Source of the DNA: Brevibacterium daeguense
GTDB lineage: Bacteria; Actinomycetota; Actinomycetes; Actinomycetales; Brevibacteriaceae
Length of the DNA stretch: 64,000 nt
NCBI RefSeq assembly: GCF_021729135.1
Contig: NZ_JAJTWW010000007.1
Span: 62,001-126,000 of the forward strand
Reading direction: 5' to 3'
Below the pieces are notes generated by a model, which was given only the letters and a program-made list of their open reading frames with translations, ran no database searches and was not told where the DNA came from. Position 1 is the first letter of the stretch. Every line of letters starts with the position of its first letter. A program made the translations under genes and the position numbers. This document shows positions 16,394-24,026 of the stretch, piece by piece.

Positions 16394-17362
16394 TCATTCC
16401 GCGAACTCGACCGGCGCGAAGTACCGATTCCCCTTGTACTCGATCTCGCTGGCCGGAAAGGTGTCGCCCACGCGGACGAGGTCGGAGACCTTCACGCTGC
16501 TCCTGCTCTCGCTGCGACCGGTCACCTCTGCCAGCAGGCGCACGTCGCGCGCCCGGATCAGGCCCCGACGCCCGAGGCTGTCCTCGGCGATGGCATAGCC
16601 CGGACCGGTCCGCGTCACGGTCACCTCGAGCAGCTCGCCGACCGGCAGCTCCTCCGCATCGGACTGCTCGTCGCCGCTGGAGGTCTGCTCGATGTCCTGG
16701 GCGAGCAGGTCAGCCATGCGATCCACCTCGGAGAGCAGATTCGCCATCGACGCGGCGATCTGGGTGTGGAACTCGTCCGGCGACAGCGGTCCGCCCGGCT
16801 TGTAGAGGTCGTCATGCGTCAGCTCGCCCCAGGCATCCTGCAGCCGAGTTCGGACCTGGATCTCGATCCTGATCGGATGGGCGGCCTCCGGGTCCTCGAC
16901 TCCGACCACGGCGTGGAAGGCCCGGTAGCCGCTCGGCTTGGGATGGAGGTGGTAGTTCTTCGTCGGCTCCGTCAGCGGGAAGCTCGACGACTCCGCCAGC
17001 TCGGATTCCAGCAGGACGGCGAAGGCTTCGAGGTCCCGGGACGACTTGCACAGCACCTTGATGCCGAGCAGGTCCGAGATCTGCTCGGCAATCTGCTGAG
17101 GGTCGGTCGGCAGATCGTCCCCGTCCGCCCTCTTGAGAACCTTCTCGAGGGTGCGGGTCGGTTCCTTGATGCGGAAACCGTCCACCACCACCCGAGACCG
17201 GTCGGTGAATTCCATCCTCGCCGCCAACTCCTCGAGGAACCCGATGACGCGGTGGCACGCGACCTCCCAGCGCTGGGCATCGACCTGGTACAGCCTGTCC
17301 ACCGCTGTTCGCGCACGGGCTCGCGCAAGGCTGCGCGCGGCCATCTCCGAGTTCGCATTCAC
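16394..17362 (-). CDS. small alarmone (p)ppGpp synthetase: RelA/SpoT domain with C-terminal OB/S1-like domain
   Basis: 322 residues. The synthetase core has FRIKEPTRTLEKVLKRA (substrate-binding basic loop), DLLGIKVLCKS, PKPSGYRAFHAVV (the GYRxxH motif) and IRIEIQVRTRLQDAWGELTHDDLYK (the EIQ(V)RT motif), so it should transfer pyrophosphate from ATP to GDP or GTP. No HD hydrolase, TGS or ACT domain is present. After an acidic linker, the last 85 residues (VGELLEVTVTRTGPGYAIAED and GRRGLIRARDV) look like a small beta-barrel of S1/OB type, unusual for this class. GTG 17362 is preceded by TATCCT seven bases upstream, suggesting a leaderless mRNA; the frame is also open from a GTG at 17434. Confidence 0.75.
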   Translation of the reverse strand: MNANSEMAARSLARARARTAVDRLYQVDAQRWEVACHRVIGFLEELAARMEFTDRSRVVVDGFRIKEPTRTLEKVLKRADGDDLPTDPQQIAEQISDLLGIKVLCKSSRDLEAFAVLLESELAESSSFPLTEPTKNYHLHPKPSGYRAFHAVVGVEDPEAAHPIRIEIQVRTRLQDAWGELTHDDLYKPGGPLSPDEFHTQIAASMANLLSEVDRMADLLAQDIEQTSSGDEQSDAEELPVGELLEVTVTRTGPGYAIAEDSLGRRGLIRARDVRLLAEVTGRSESRSSVKVSDLVRVGDTFPASEIEYKGNRYFAPVEFAE

Positions 17363-17495
17363 GACAACCAGGATAGAGCGCCGGGTGCGCGCGCCGGCGA
17401 CCGCTCCCGGCACGGAGCGGCTAACGCTCATCACATCGCACCACCCTGACTGAACCGCGCAAGACTATCGCTTCAGATGACCGAATCCCGCACTG

Positions 17496-17510
17496 GCGCT
17501 TGCGAAGCGC
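17496..17510. promoter_or_regulatory. palindrome GCGCTT-GCG-AAGCGC upstream of the acid-sugar operon
   Basis: A perfect 6-3-6 inverted repeat 84 bases upstream of the permease start, within the divergent gap to the alarmone synthetase. It is a candidate site for the DeoR-type regulator encoded at the end of the operon. Confidence 0.3.
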
Positions 17511-17593
17511 TCAGCTCACATGCAGAATCTTCACAAGGCGCGCCCGCGTGGACCTTCGCCTTTCCCTCATCGCCTAGTCAGAGGAGACCGACC

Positions 17594-19063
17594 GTGGACG
17601 TGCAGCTGCTGCTGGCACTGGCGCTCGGCATCGCCGCCATCGTCTTCCTGGTGCTCAGAACGCGCCTGGACGCATTTCTCGCCCTCATCGTCGCCGCGCT
17701 CGTCACCGGACTCGTCGCGGGCCAGGACGTCATCGACATCCTGGCCTCGCTCACGGACGGTTTCGGCAGCACGATGGCCAGCATCGGCCTCGTCATCGGC
17801 CTCGGCGTCGCCGTCGGCAAGATCCTCGAGGTCTCCGGAGCCGCCGACGCTCTTGCTCGGGCCTTCCTTCGCGCCTTCGGCAAGGGAAAGGAGCCGTGGG
17901 CCATGGGCACCGTGGGAGCGCTGGTGTCGATTCCCGTGTTCTGCGATTCTGGCTTCGTCATCATGAACCCGTTGGCGCGGTCGATCGCCCGCGTCAAGAA
18001 AGGCGCCTACGTCACGCTGTGCCTCGCCCTCGGCTGCGGGATGACCCTGACCCATCACATGGTGCCGCCCACCCCGGGGCCGCTGGCCGTCACCGGCATC
18101 CTCGGCGCCGACCTCGGCGCGGTGATCCTCACCGGCCTGATCTTCACCGTGATCCTGCTGCCGGTCGTCGTCGCCTATGCCAAGTGGATGGGCCCCAAGC
18201 TCGAGCCGCACCTCAACGAGAAGGTCGCCGTCGACGTCTACGGCGAGAATCACGACGTCGCCAAGGCCGTTGCCGGCGGCGACGACGCACAGTCGAAGCT
18301 CGACACCATCGTGACCTACCGGCCCGAGGACTACTTCGGCGAGATCCCGGAGGGCCGGAAGCGGCCCGGGGTCAATGCCTTCATCGGGTCGCTGCCGCTG
18401 TTCATCCCGCTGCTGCTCATCGTCCTCAACACGGTCACCGCGGCGATCGACCAGGCAGGCACCGGCCAGCTCGACGCCGACGAGTATGAGCCGTCCGCCT
18501 GGGTCCAGCCCTTCATCTTCCTCGGTGACCCCGTCATCGCCCTCGTCATCGGCGTCGTGCTCGCCGTCTACGTGCTGCTGCCCCGCTGGACTCCCCGCAC
18601 CCGCGTCCACTCGTGGCTGGCAGAGGCCGCGTCGTCGGCCGGTCTGATCCTGCTGATCACCGGCGCCGGTGGCGGCTTCGGCCAGGTGCTGCGCGACTCG
18701 GGAGTCGGCGACGCGCTCGCACAGGCGATCGCCGCCACCGCGCTGCCCGCCTTCCTCGTGCCGTTCTTCATCGCGTCCCTCGTCCGGATCGCTCAGGGCT
18801 CGGGCACCGTCGCGATGATCACGGCCGCATCCGTCACCGCTCCCCTGGTCGGCGCGCTGGGCCTGTCGCCCCTCATCGCGACCATGGCCTGCGTCTGCGG
18901 ATCGATGGTGTTCAGCTACTTCAACGACTCCTACTTCTGGGTCGTCACCAAGTTCACCGGTCTCGACGGCGTCCACGCGCTCAAGGGCTGGTCTGGCATC
19001 ACCACCGCCGTGTGGCTCGGCAGCCTGCCGCTGCTGTTCCTCGCCAACCTGGTGATCGGCTGA
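17594..19063 (+). CDS. GntP-family permease, probable four-carbon sugar-acid:H+ symporter
   Basis: 489 residues with about twelve to fourteen hydrophobic helices. The family landmarks are LVIGLGVAVGKILEVSGAADALARAFL, a CDSGFVIMNPLARSIAR loop, THHMVPPTPGPLAVTGILGADLG and LITGAGGGFGQVLRDSGVGDALA. GntP proteins import gluconate and related sugar acids with protons. Here it heads an operon with a DUF1537 kinase and a PdxA2-type dehydrogenase, so D-threonate or a stereoisomer is the likely substrate. GTG 17594 was chosen because GAGGAG lies 8 bases upstream and the protein then starts directly with its first helix. Confidence 0.85.
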   Translation: MDVQLLLALALGIAAIVFLVLRTRLDAFLALIVAALVTGLVAGQDVIDILASLTDGFGSTMASIGLVIGLGVAVGKILEVSGAADALARAFLRAFGKGKEPWAMGTVGALVSIPVFCDSGFVIMNPLARSIARVKKGAYVTLCLALGCGMTLTHHMVPPTPGPLAVTGILGADLGAVILTGLIFTVILLPVVVAYAKWMGPKLEPHLNEKVAVDVYGENHDVAKAVAGGDDAQSKLDTIVTYRPEDYFGEIPEGRKRPGVNAFIGSLPLFIPLLLIVLNTVTAAIDQAGTGQLDADEYEPSAWVQPFIFLGDPVIALVIGVVLAVYVLLPRWTPRTRVHSWLAEAASSAGLILLITGAGGGFGQVLRDSGVGDALAQAIAATALPAFLVPFFIASLVRIAQGSGTVAMITAASVTAPLVGALGLSPLIATMACVCGSMVFSYFNDSYFWVVTKFTGLDGVHALKGWSGITTAVWLGSLPLLFLANLVIG

Positions 19064-19066
19064 GCC

Positions 19067-20365
19067 ATGTCCGACGTCCTCATCATCGCCGACGACCTTA
19101 CCGGCGCCAACGGCTGCGCGGCCGGCTTCACCCGCGCCGGGCTGCGCTCGGTCACCGTGCGCTCGTCCGCCTCCGCCGAGGTGATCGAGGAGTGCAGCCG
19201 AACCTACGACACGCTCGTCGTCACCACCGACTCCCGGCACTTCGCACCTGCCGACGCCGCCCGCGCCGTCGCCGAGGTGCTGAAGGCCGGGTGGCCGGCG
19301 CGCCTCGTCTGCTCGCGGGCCGACTCGACGCTGCGCGGCAACTTCGGAGTGGAGGCCGAGGCGATCATCACCGGAGTGCGCGCCCGCGGCACCCGAGCGG
19401 TCGGGCTGTGCATGCCGGCCTACCCGGGCGCCGATCGGCAGACCGTCGACGGTCTGCAGCTGCTGGGCGGCACTCGGATGGAGCACACCGAGCTCGCCCA
19501 CGAGGTCCGCTCCCCCGTCACCACCTCGTCCATTGCGGAAGTGCTCTCCGTGAATACCGGCCTCCAGAGCGTGCACCTCGGCCTCGGGCTGGTCACCGGA
19601 CCGTTCGCGGCGCTGGTGGAGCGAATCCGGGAGCTGCTGACCGGGGATCCCGACGTCATCATCGCCGACGCCCTGACTGATGCTCACCTCGACCGGGTCG
19701 CCGCGGCGGCGGTCGAGGCGGCTGACGATGTGATGTGGGTCGGCATCGATCCCGGTCCCGGCTCGCTCGCGATCGCGCGGGCGATGGGCCTCAAGGGGCG
19801 GACCGGTGCCGCGCCGCTGCTCGCGGTCGCCGGCTCGGCCACCGAGCTCACCCAGCAGCAGCTCCAGCGCCTGATCGCCGACCGCAGCGTCGCTCTCGTC
19901 AGCCCGAGCTTCCGCAGCGGCTCGCCGATCCCCGACGTCGATGCGACCGCCGCGGAGGTGGCTGCCGCGCTGCGCCGTGCCGGCACCGGCGACATCGTCC
20001 TCCTGGCATCGGTCGTCCACCCCAGCGATGTGCTCTCCCTCGACTCCGAGGAAGCCGACGAGCTCCCGGCAGCCCTCGGACTGATCACGGCGGCCGTCCT
20101 CGACACCATGGAGGTCGGCGGCCTCTACACGACCGGCGGCGACATCACCGCCAACGTCCTCGACGCGATCGGCGGCGCGGGCATCGAGGTCGAGGAGGAG
20201 GTCGTCCCGCTGGCTGCGGCCGGATCCGTCGTGGGCGGCCGCTTCGCCGGTCTGCCGATCGTCACCAAGGGCGGCCTCGTCGGCGATCCGAGCACCGGCG
20301 TCGCCTGCCTCGACCACCTCGCCCGCCTGGCCGCCATCCGCTCCCGCCTGCTCGCCGCAACCTGA
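19067..20365 (+). CDS. dtnK: four-carbon acid-sugar kinase (DUF1537), probable D-threonate kinase
   Basis: 432 residues, normal for the family. The start VLIIADDLTGANGCAAGFTRAG is the DUF1537 N-terminal substrate-binding motif, with SRADSTLRGNFGVEAEA next; the ATP-binding C-terminal domain contains GGLYTTGGDITANVLDAIGG and LPIVTKGGLVGDPS. Known members phosphorylate D-threonate, L-threonate or D-erythronate at the 4-position. The pairing with a PdxA2-like enzyme is established for the D-threonate pathway, where the two steps give dihydroxyacetone phosphate and CO2. Only 3 bases separate it from the permease gene. The symbol is assigned from context. Confidence 0.85.
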   Translation: MSDVLIIADDLTGANGCAAGFTRAGLRSVTVRSSASAEVIEECSRTYDTLVVTTDSRHFAPADAARAVAEVLKAGWPARLVCSRADSTLRGNFGVEAEAIITGVRARGTRAVGLCMPAYPGADRQTVDGLQLLGGTRMEHTELAHEVRSPVTTSSIAEVLSVNTGLQSVHLGLGLVTGPFAALVERIRELLTGDPDVIIADALTDAHLDRVAAAAVEAADDVMWVGIDPGPGSLAIARAMGLKGRTGAAPLLAVAGSATELTQQQLQRLIADRSVALVSPSFRSGSPIPDVDATAAEVAAALRRAGTGDIVLLASVVHPSDVLSLDSEEADELPAALGLITAAVLDTMEVGGLYTTGGDITANVLDAIGGAGIEVEEEVVPLAAAGSVVGGRFAGLPIVTKGGLVGDPSTGVACLDHLARLAAIRSRLLAAT

Positions 20366-20387
20366 CCCGCTCCAGGAAAGGACGTCC

Positions 20388-21431
20388 ATGAACACCCCCA
20401 CCCTCGCAGTCACCGTCGGCGACCCCGTCGGCATCGGCCCGGAGATCACCGCCGCAGTCCTCCGTGAGTTCTCCGGCGAGCCCGGCCAGCACGGCATCGC
20501 CGTCGCCGACCTCAGCGTCATGAAGAAGGCCGTCGAGGTACTCGGCCTCGACGCCGAGGTGCGCGCCGTGTCCTCGTGGGACACCCCCTCGGCAGGCGAA
20601 GGAGTCATCGACGTCTTCGACATCGGCGTGCTCGGCGACGACATCCCAAACTGGGGGACGATCGACGAGCGGGCCGGCCGAGCCGCAATCACCGCCATCG
20701 AGGTGGCAACGCGGGCGGCGATGGACCAGCAGATCGCGGGCATCGTCACCGGCCCCATCCACAAGGAGGCGATCTGGAAGACCGGCTCGCCGCACCTCGG
20801 GCACACGGAGATGCTCGGCGAGCTCACCGGTGTGACCAAGCAGGACACGATGTTCGTCGTCGAGAAGAGCCACCAGCCCGGGCACAAGCTGCAGATCTTC
20901 TTCGCCACCCGGCACATGTCCCTGCGGAAGGCGCTCGACGCCATCACGGTGGAGACGCAGGTCGACTCGATCAAGCGCGCCCATCGCGCCCTCGAGGTCT
21001 ACGGAGTCTCGAGCCCGCGGCTGGCCACCGCCGCCATCAACCCGCACGGCGGCGAGAACGGCGCGTTCGGCGACGAGGAGATCAAGATCCTGCGCCCGGC
21101 AGTCGAGCAGGTCACCCGCGACGGGCTCGCAGTCGCCGGGCCGATCCCGGCTGATTCCGTGTTCCACCACGGGCTCCAGGGGCGCTACGACGGCATCCTG
21201 TCCCAGTACCACGACCAGGGCCACATCGCGGCGAAGACCTTCGACTTCGACGGCACCATCAGCGTCACCGTGGGACTGCCGATCCTGCGCACCTCCGTGG
21301 ACCACGGCACCGCCTTCGACATCGCCGGCACCGGCAAGGCCGACCCGGGCACCATGCGCTCGGCGTACCGCGCAGCGATCGGGTACGCCCCCTACGTCGA
21401 GAGCATCCGCGCCGAGTACCTGCCCGGCTGA
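20388..21431 (+). CDS. pdxA2: PdxA2-type 4-phospho-D-threonate dehydrogenase
   Basis: 347 residues of the PdxA family: TVGDPVGIGPEIT at the start, LGHTEMLGELTG and QYHDQGHIAAKTF, whose histidines bind the divalent metal, and GLPILRTSVDHGTAFDIAGTG near the end. PdxA proper oxidises 4-phosphohydroxy-L-threonine for vitamin B6 synthesis. PdxA2 paralogues, found beside DUF1537 kinases, oxidatively decarboxylate 4-phospho-D-threonate to DHAP. Actinobacteria usually make B6 through PdxST, which supports the catabolic role. The ribosome-binding site is AGGAAAGGA 5 bases upstream. Confidence 0.85.
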   Translation: MNTPTLAVTVGDPVGIGPEITAAVLREFSGEPGQHGIAVADLSVMKKAVEVLGLDAEVRAVSSWDTPSAGEGVIDVFDIGVLGDDIPNWGTIDERAGRAAITAIEVATRAAMDQQIAGIVTGPIHKEAIWKTGSPHLGHTEMLGELTGVTKQDTMFVVEKSHQPGHKLQIFFATRHMSLRKALDAITVETQVDSIKRAHRALEVYGVSSPRLATAAINPHGGENGAFGDEEIKILRPAVEQVTRDGLAVAGPIPADSVFHHGLQGRYDGILSQYHDQGHIAAKTFDFDGTISVTVGLPILRTSVDHGTAFDIAGTGKADPGTMRSAYRAAIGYAPYVESIRAEYLPG

Positions 21432-21439
21432 GCGGTCCG

Positions 21440-22225
21440 ATGGCAGCCATCCGCAGATCGACGTCCGCCCGCCGCGAGGAGCTGCTTCGGCTGGTCCGGT
21501 CGGGGGTCACCCGCGTCGAGGACCTCGCCGACCGGCTCGTGGTCTCCGTGTCCACGGTCCGCCGCGACCTCGGAGTCCTCGAGGACTCCGGCAAGCTCGC
21601 CCGCACCTACGGCGGCGCGACCTCGCTGCCTCCGTTCAAGGAGCGGGACCTCGTCGAGCGGATGGCGACCAACACCTCGGCGAAGGCCGAGATCGGCCGG
21701 CTCGCGGCCTCCCTGATTCCGGAGGGTGCGACGATCTTCGTCGATGCCGGTTCGACAGCGGCCCACCTCGTCGACCGGATCCATGGCGCGACAGGTCTCA
21801 CCGTCGTCACCCGCGGATTGGAGACCGCCCTCGCGCTGGCCGAGGAGCCCGGCATCGAGGTGCTGCTCGTCGGGGGTCGGCTGTGGCCGCGCAGCCACGG
21901 GACCGCCGGCGCGCTCGCGGCCGAGGCGATCGCCCGGTTCTCCTTCGACGTCGCTTTCCTCGGAGCGGATGCGATCGATCCGGCGGATGGGATCGGTGAG
22001 CCCACGGTCGAGGAGGCCTACATCAAGGAGTTGGTCGCCGCCCGCTCGGCGCGGGTGGTCGTGCTCGCGGACTCCTCGAAGCTCGAAGCCGCGCGGGTGC
22101 CTGCCTGGGCCCGCCTGCCCCACGGCTGGATGCTCATCAGCGACAGCCGGCGTCCGCAGGCGCTGGCCGAATTCCGGGCGGTCGGCATCATGGTCCTCAC
22201 CCCGGAAAGCCCGGCGGCCGGCTGA
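21440..22225 (+). CDS. DeoR/GlpR-family transcriptional regulator of the acid-sugar operon
   Basis: 261 residues. N-terminal HTH: RREELLRLVRSGVTRVEDLADRLVVSVSTVRRDLGVLEDSGKLARTYGGA, the DeoR signature. The effector domain follows with AEIGRLAASLIPEGATIFVDAGSTAAHLV and FLGADAIDPADGIGEPTVEEAYIK, the sugar-phosphate-binding fold. It follows pdxA2 by 8 bases, so it is likely autoregulated with the operon and probably senses a phosphorylated intermediate. Confidence 0.85.
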   Translation: MAAIRRSTSARREELLRLVRSGVTRVEDLADRLVVSVSTVRRDLGVLEDSGKLARTYGGATSLPPFKERDLVERMATNTSAKAEIGRLAASLIPEGATIFVDAGSTAAHLVDRIHGATGLTVVTRGLETALALAEEPGIEVLLVGGRLWPRSHGTAGALAAEAIARFSFDVAFLGADAIDPADGIGEPTVEEAYIKELVAARSARVVVLADSSKLEAARVPAWARLPHGWMLISDSRRPQALAEFRAVGIMVLTPESPAAG

Positions 22226-22242
22226 GCTCCTACGATGAGGCC

Positions 22243-23037
22243 ATGACCAGCCCGTACCGGCCGCCCGCCTACTTCGTCCGCACCGGTCCCACGTCCTATC
22301 GCGCCACCGCGGCGACGAGTGGCGCCTGGAACACCGAAGAGCAGCACATCGCCCCCGCCATCGGCCTCCTTGTCCACCTCATCGAGGCCGACTTCGCGCA
22401 GCGCCGCGGCGATGACCTGGTGATCACTCAGATCTCCTGTGACATCCTCGGCACGATCCCGGTGGCGGAGATGGACTACCAGGTGCGTGTCCTCCGTCCC
22501 GGCCGCACGATCGAACTCGTCGAGGCCTGCCTGGCCCATGGCGGGCGGACAGCCGTGCTGCTGCGCGCCTGGCTGCTCAAGCCCGGGGATACCGCAGGGC
22601 TCGCCGCCAGCCCGCTGCCGCGCATCCCGCCGCCCGAGCACCATCCGGAGTGGCCGCCTGCCGAGGTGTGGCCGGGCGGATTCATCGCCTCGCTGTCCTG
22701 CCGCCGCATCGAGCACGAGCCCGGGCGTGCGTCCTACTGGCTCACCACCGGCACTCCCCTCGTCGACGACGCGCAGGCGAGCGCACTGGCCCGCACCGTG
22801 GGCCTGCTCGACGCCGCCAACGGGATGACCGTCCGCGCCGACCCGACGCGGGTCGCGTTCCCCAATGTCGACCTCACCGCGCACCTGTTCCGGCGGCCGT
22901 TCCCGGGCTGGATCGGCTTCGACACGGCGGTGAGCTTCGGCGGCGAGGGCACCGGTCTCACCCACTCCACCCTCCACGACGAGGACGGCCCCTTCGGCAC
23001 GCTGGCCCAGATCCTCACCGTCCGCCCCGCCCGCTGA
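22243..23037 (+). CDS. thioesterase-family (double hotdog, TesB-like) protein
   Basis: 264 residues with two hotdog-like halves. The pattern GAWNTEEQHIAPAIGLLVHLIE, then ISCDILGTIPVAEMDYQVRVLRPGRTIELVEA and LLDAANGMTVRADPTRVAFPNVDLTAHLFRRPFPGWIGFDT, matches the TesB-like acyl-CoA thioesterase family. The catalytic residues are not clear enough to assert activity. It starts 17 bases after the DeoR gene and may be in the same transcript, although no acyl-CoA step is expected in four-carbon acid-sugar catabolism. Confidence 0.7.
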   Translation: MTSPYRPPAYFVRTGPTSYRATAATSGAWNTEEQHIAPAIGLLVHLIEADFAQRRGDDLVITQISCDILGTIPVAEMDYQVRVLRPGRTIELVEACLAHGGRTAVLLRAWLLKPGDTAGLAASPLPRIPPPEHHPEWPPAEVWPGGFIASLSCRRIEHEPGRASYWLTTGTPLVDDAQASALARTVGLLDAANGMTVRADPTRVAFPNVDLTAHLFRRPFPGWIGFDTAVSFGGEGTGLTHSTLHDEDGPFGTLAQILTVRPAR

Positions 23038-23217
23038 CCTCCCGCTTCCTCTGACCTTCCGGTCAGCACCGGATCGGGATCTCCGGCACTGCAGGGCGAG
23101 AGCCGCATTCGCGGGCGCAGCTCCGATCGGCACGGCTTCCAAGGGCCGGCCCGGCGGTCTAGGCTTTCAGCAGAGTCGTCGACGATTCTTCGGAGTCCTT
23201 CTGTGCTGGGAGCGAAC

Positions 23218-23976
23218 ATGCAGATCACCGTCCTGGGTGCAACGGGAGTGCTCGGCCACCAGCTGGTCGAGAACCTGGTCAATCGCGGTCATGCCGTGGT
23301 CGAGGCCCATCGGTCCGGCGGTGTCGACGCCTACCGCGACCACGGCCTGCAGGAAGCGGTCGCGGGCAGCGACTGGGTGGTCGACTGCCTGAATCTTCAG
23401 ACCCTCTCCCCCGGCAGGGCCGTGGACTTCTTCACCACCACGGCCCACCACATCGCCGAGGCGGCCCGCACCTCGGGCGCACGGGTCGCGGTGGTGTCGA
23501 TCGTGGGGGCCGCGAACCCGGCCCTCCATCGGTCGCTGGGCTACTACAAGGGCAAGGCGGCTCAGGAATCGGTCTATCACGACGAGGTTCCGCCGGAGCG
23601 CCTGCTGATGTTCCGCAGCACTCAGTGGTTCGAACTGGTTGAGACGCTGCTGAACCAGACCTCCCTCGGCCCGATCGCGGCAGTCCCCCACATGCGCGTC
23701 CAGCCGTTGGCGGTCGCGGACGCCGCAGGCTTCCTGGCGGACGCGATCGAGCAGAACCACTCCGGTGACCGGGCTGTGGCCGGTCCGGATGTCCGGGACA
23801 TGGCCGAGCTCGCCGCCCAGGTCGCGGCGGTGCGGGCCAAACGCACGCTGGTCATCCCGATCACCCTGGGCAGGGTGCTGCGGCAGAATCTGCTGCTGCC
23901 CGACGACGGAGCTCTGATCGGCACCACCAGCTGGGCGGACTGGCTGGCCGAGTTCCGCGCCGCGCAGTCGCGCTGA
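23218..23976 (+). CDS. NAD(P)-binding protein, NmrA/atypical SDR type
   Basis: 252 residues. The start MQITVLGATGVLGHQLVENLVNRGH is a Rossmann motif (GATGxxG) of atypical short-chain dehydrogenases, followed by VAVVSIVGAANPALHRSLGYYKGKAAQES, where the YxxxK pair is displaced, and FRSTQWFELV. Such proteins are NADPH sensors or reductases; no substrate can be assigned. GGGAG stands 6 bases before the ATG at 23218, which also places the Rossmann motif at the very N-terminus. A GTG at 23203 is a weaker alternative. Confidence 0.75.
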   Translation: MQITVLGATGVLGHQLVENLVNRGHAVVEAHRSGGVDAYRDHGLQEAVAGSDWVVDCLNLQTLSPGRAVDFFTTTAHHIAEAARTSGARVAVVSIVGAANPALHRSLGYYKGKAAQESVYHDEVPPERLLMFRSTQWFELVETLLNQTSLGPIAAVPHMRVQPLAVADAAGFLADAIEQNHSGDRAVAGPDVRDMAELAAQVAAVRAKRTLVIPITLGRVLRQNLLLPDDGALIGTTSWADWLAEFRAAQSR

Positions 23977-24026
23977 GCGCTCAGTACCTCGCCGGGATGC
24001 TCCCCGACTGAGCAGCCCAGCCGTGG

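Noticed and set aside
16394..17434. Toxin-type alarmone synthetase (toxSAS) with an antitoxin
   Set aside because: No small gene overlaps or adjoins it on the same strand; the neighbours are a dehydrogenase gene and a divergent permease operon.
17567..20974. A minus-strand open frame of 1135 codons
   Set aside because: It lies opposite the GntP/DUF1537/PdxA2 genes, is low-complexity (Gly/Asp/Glu/Arg-rich) and shows no family motif. It is an antisense shadow produced by GC-rich third positions.
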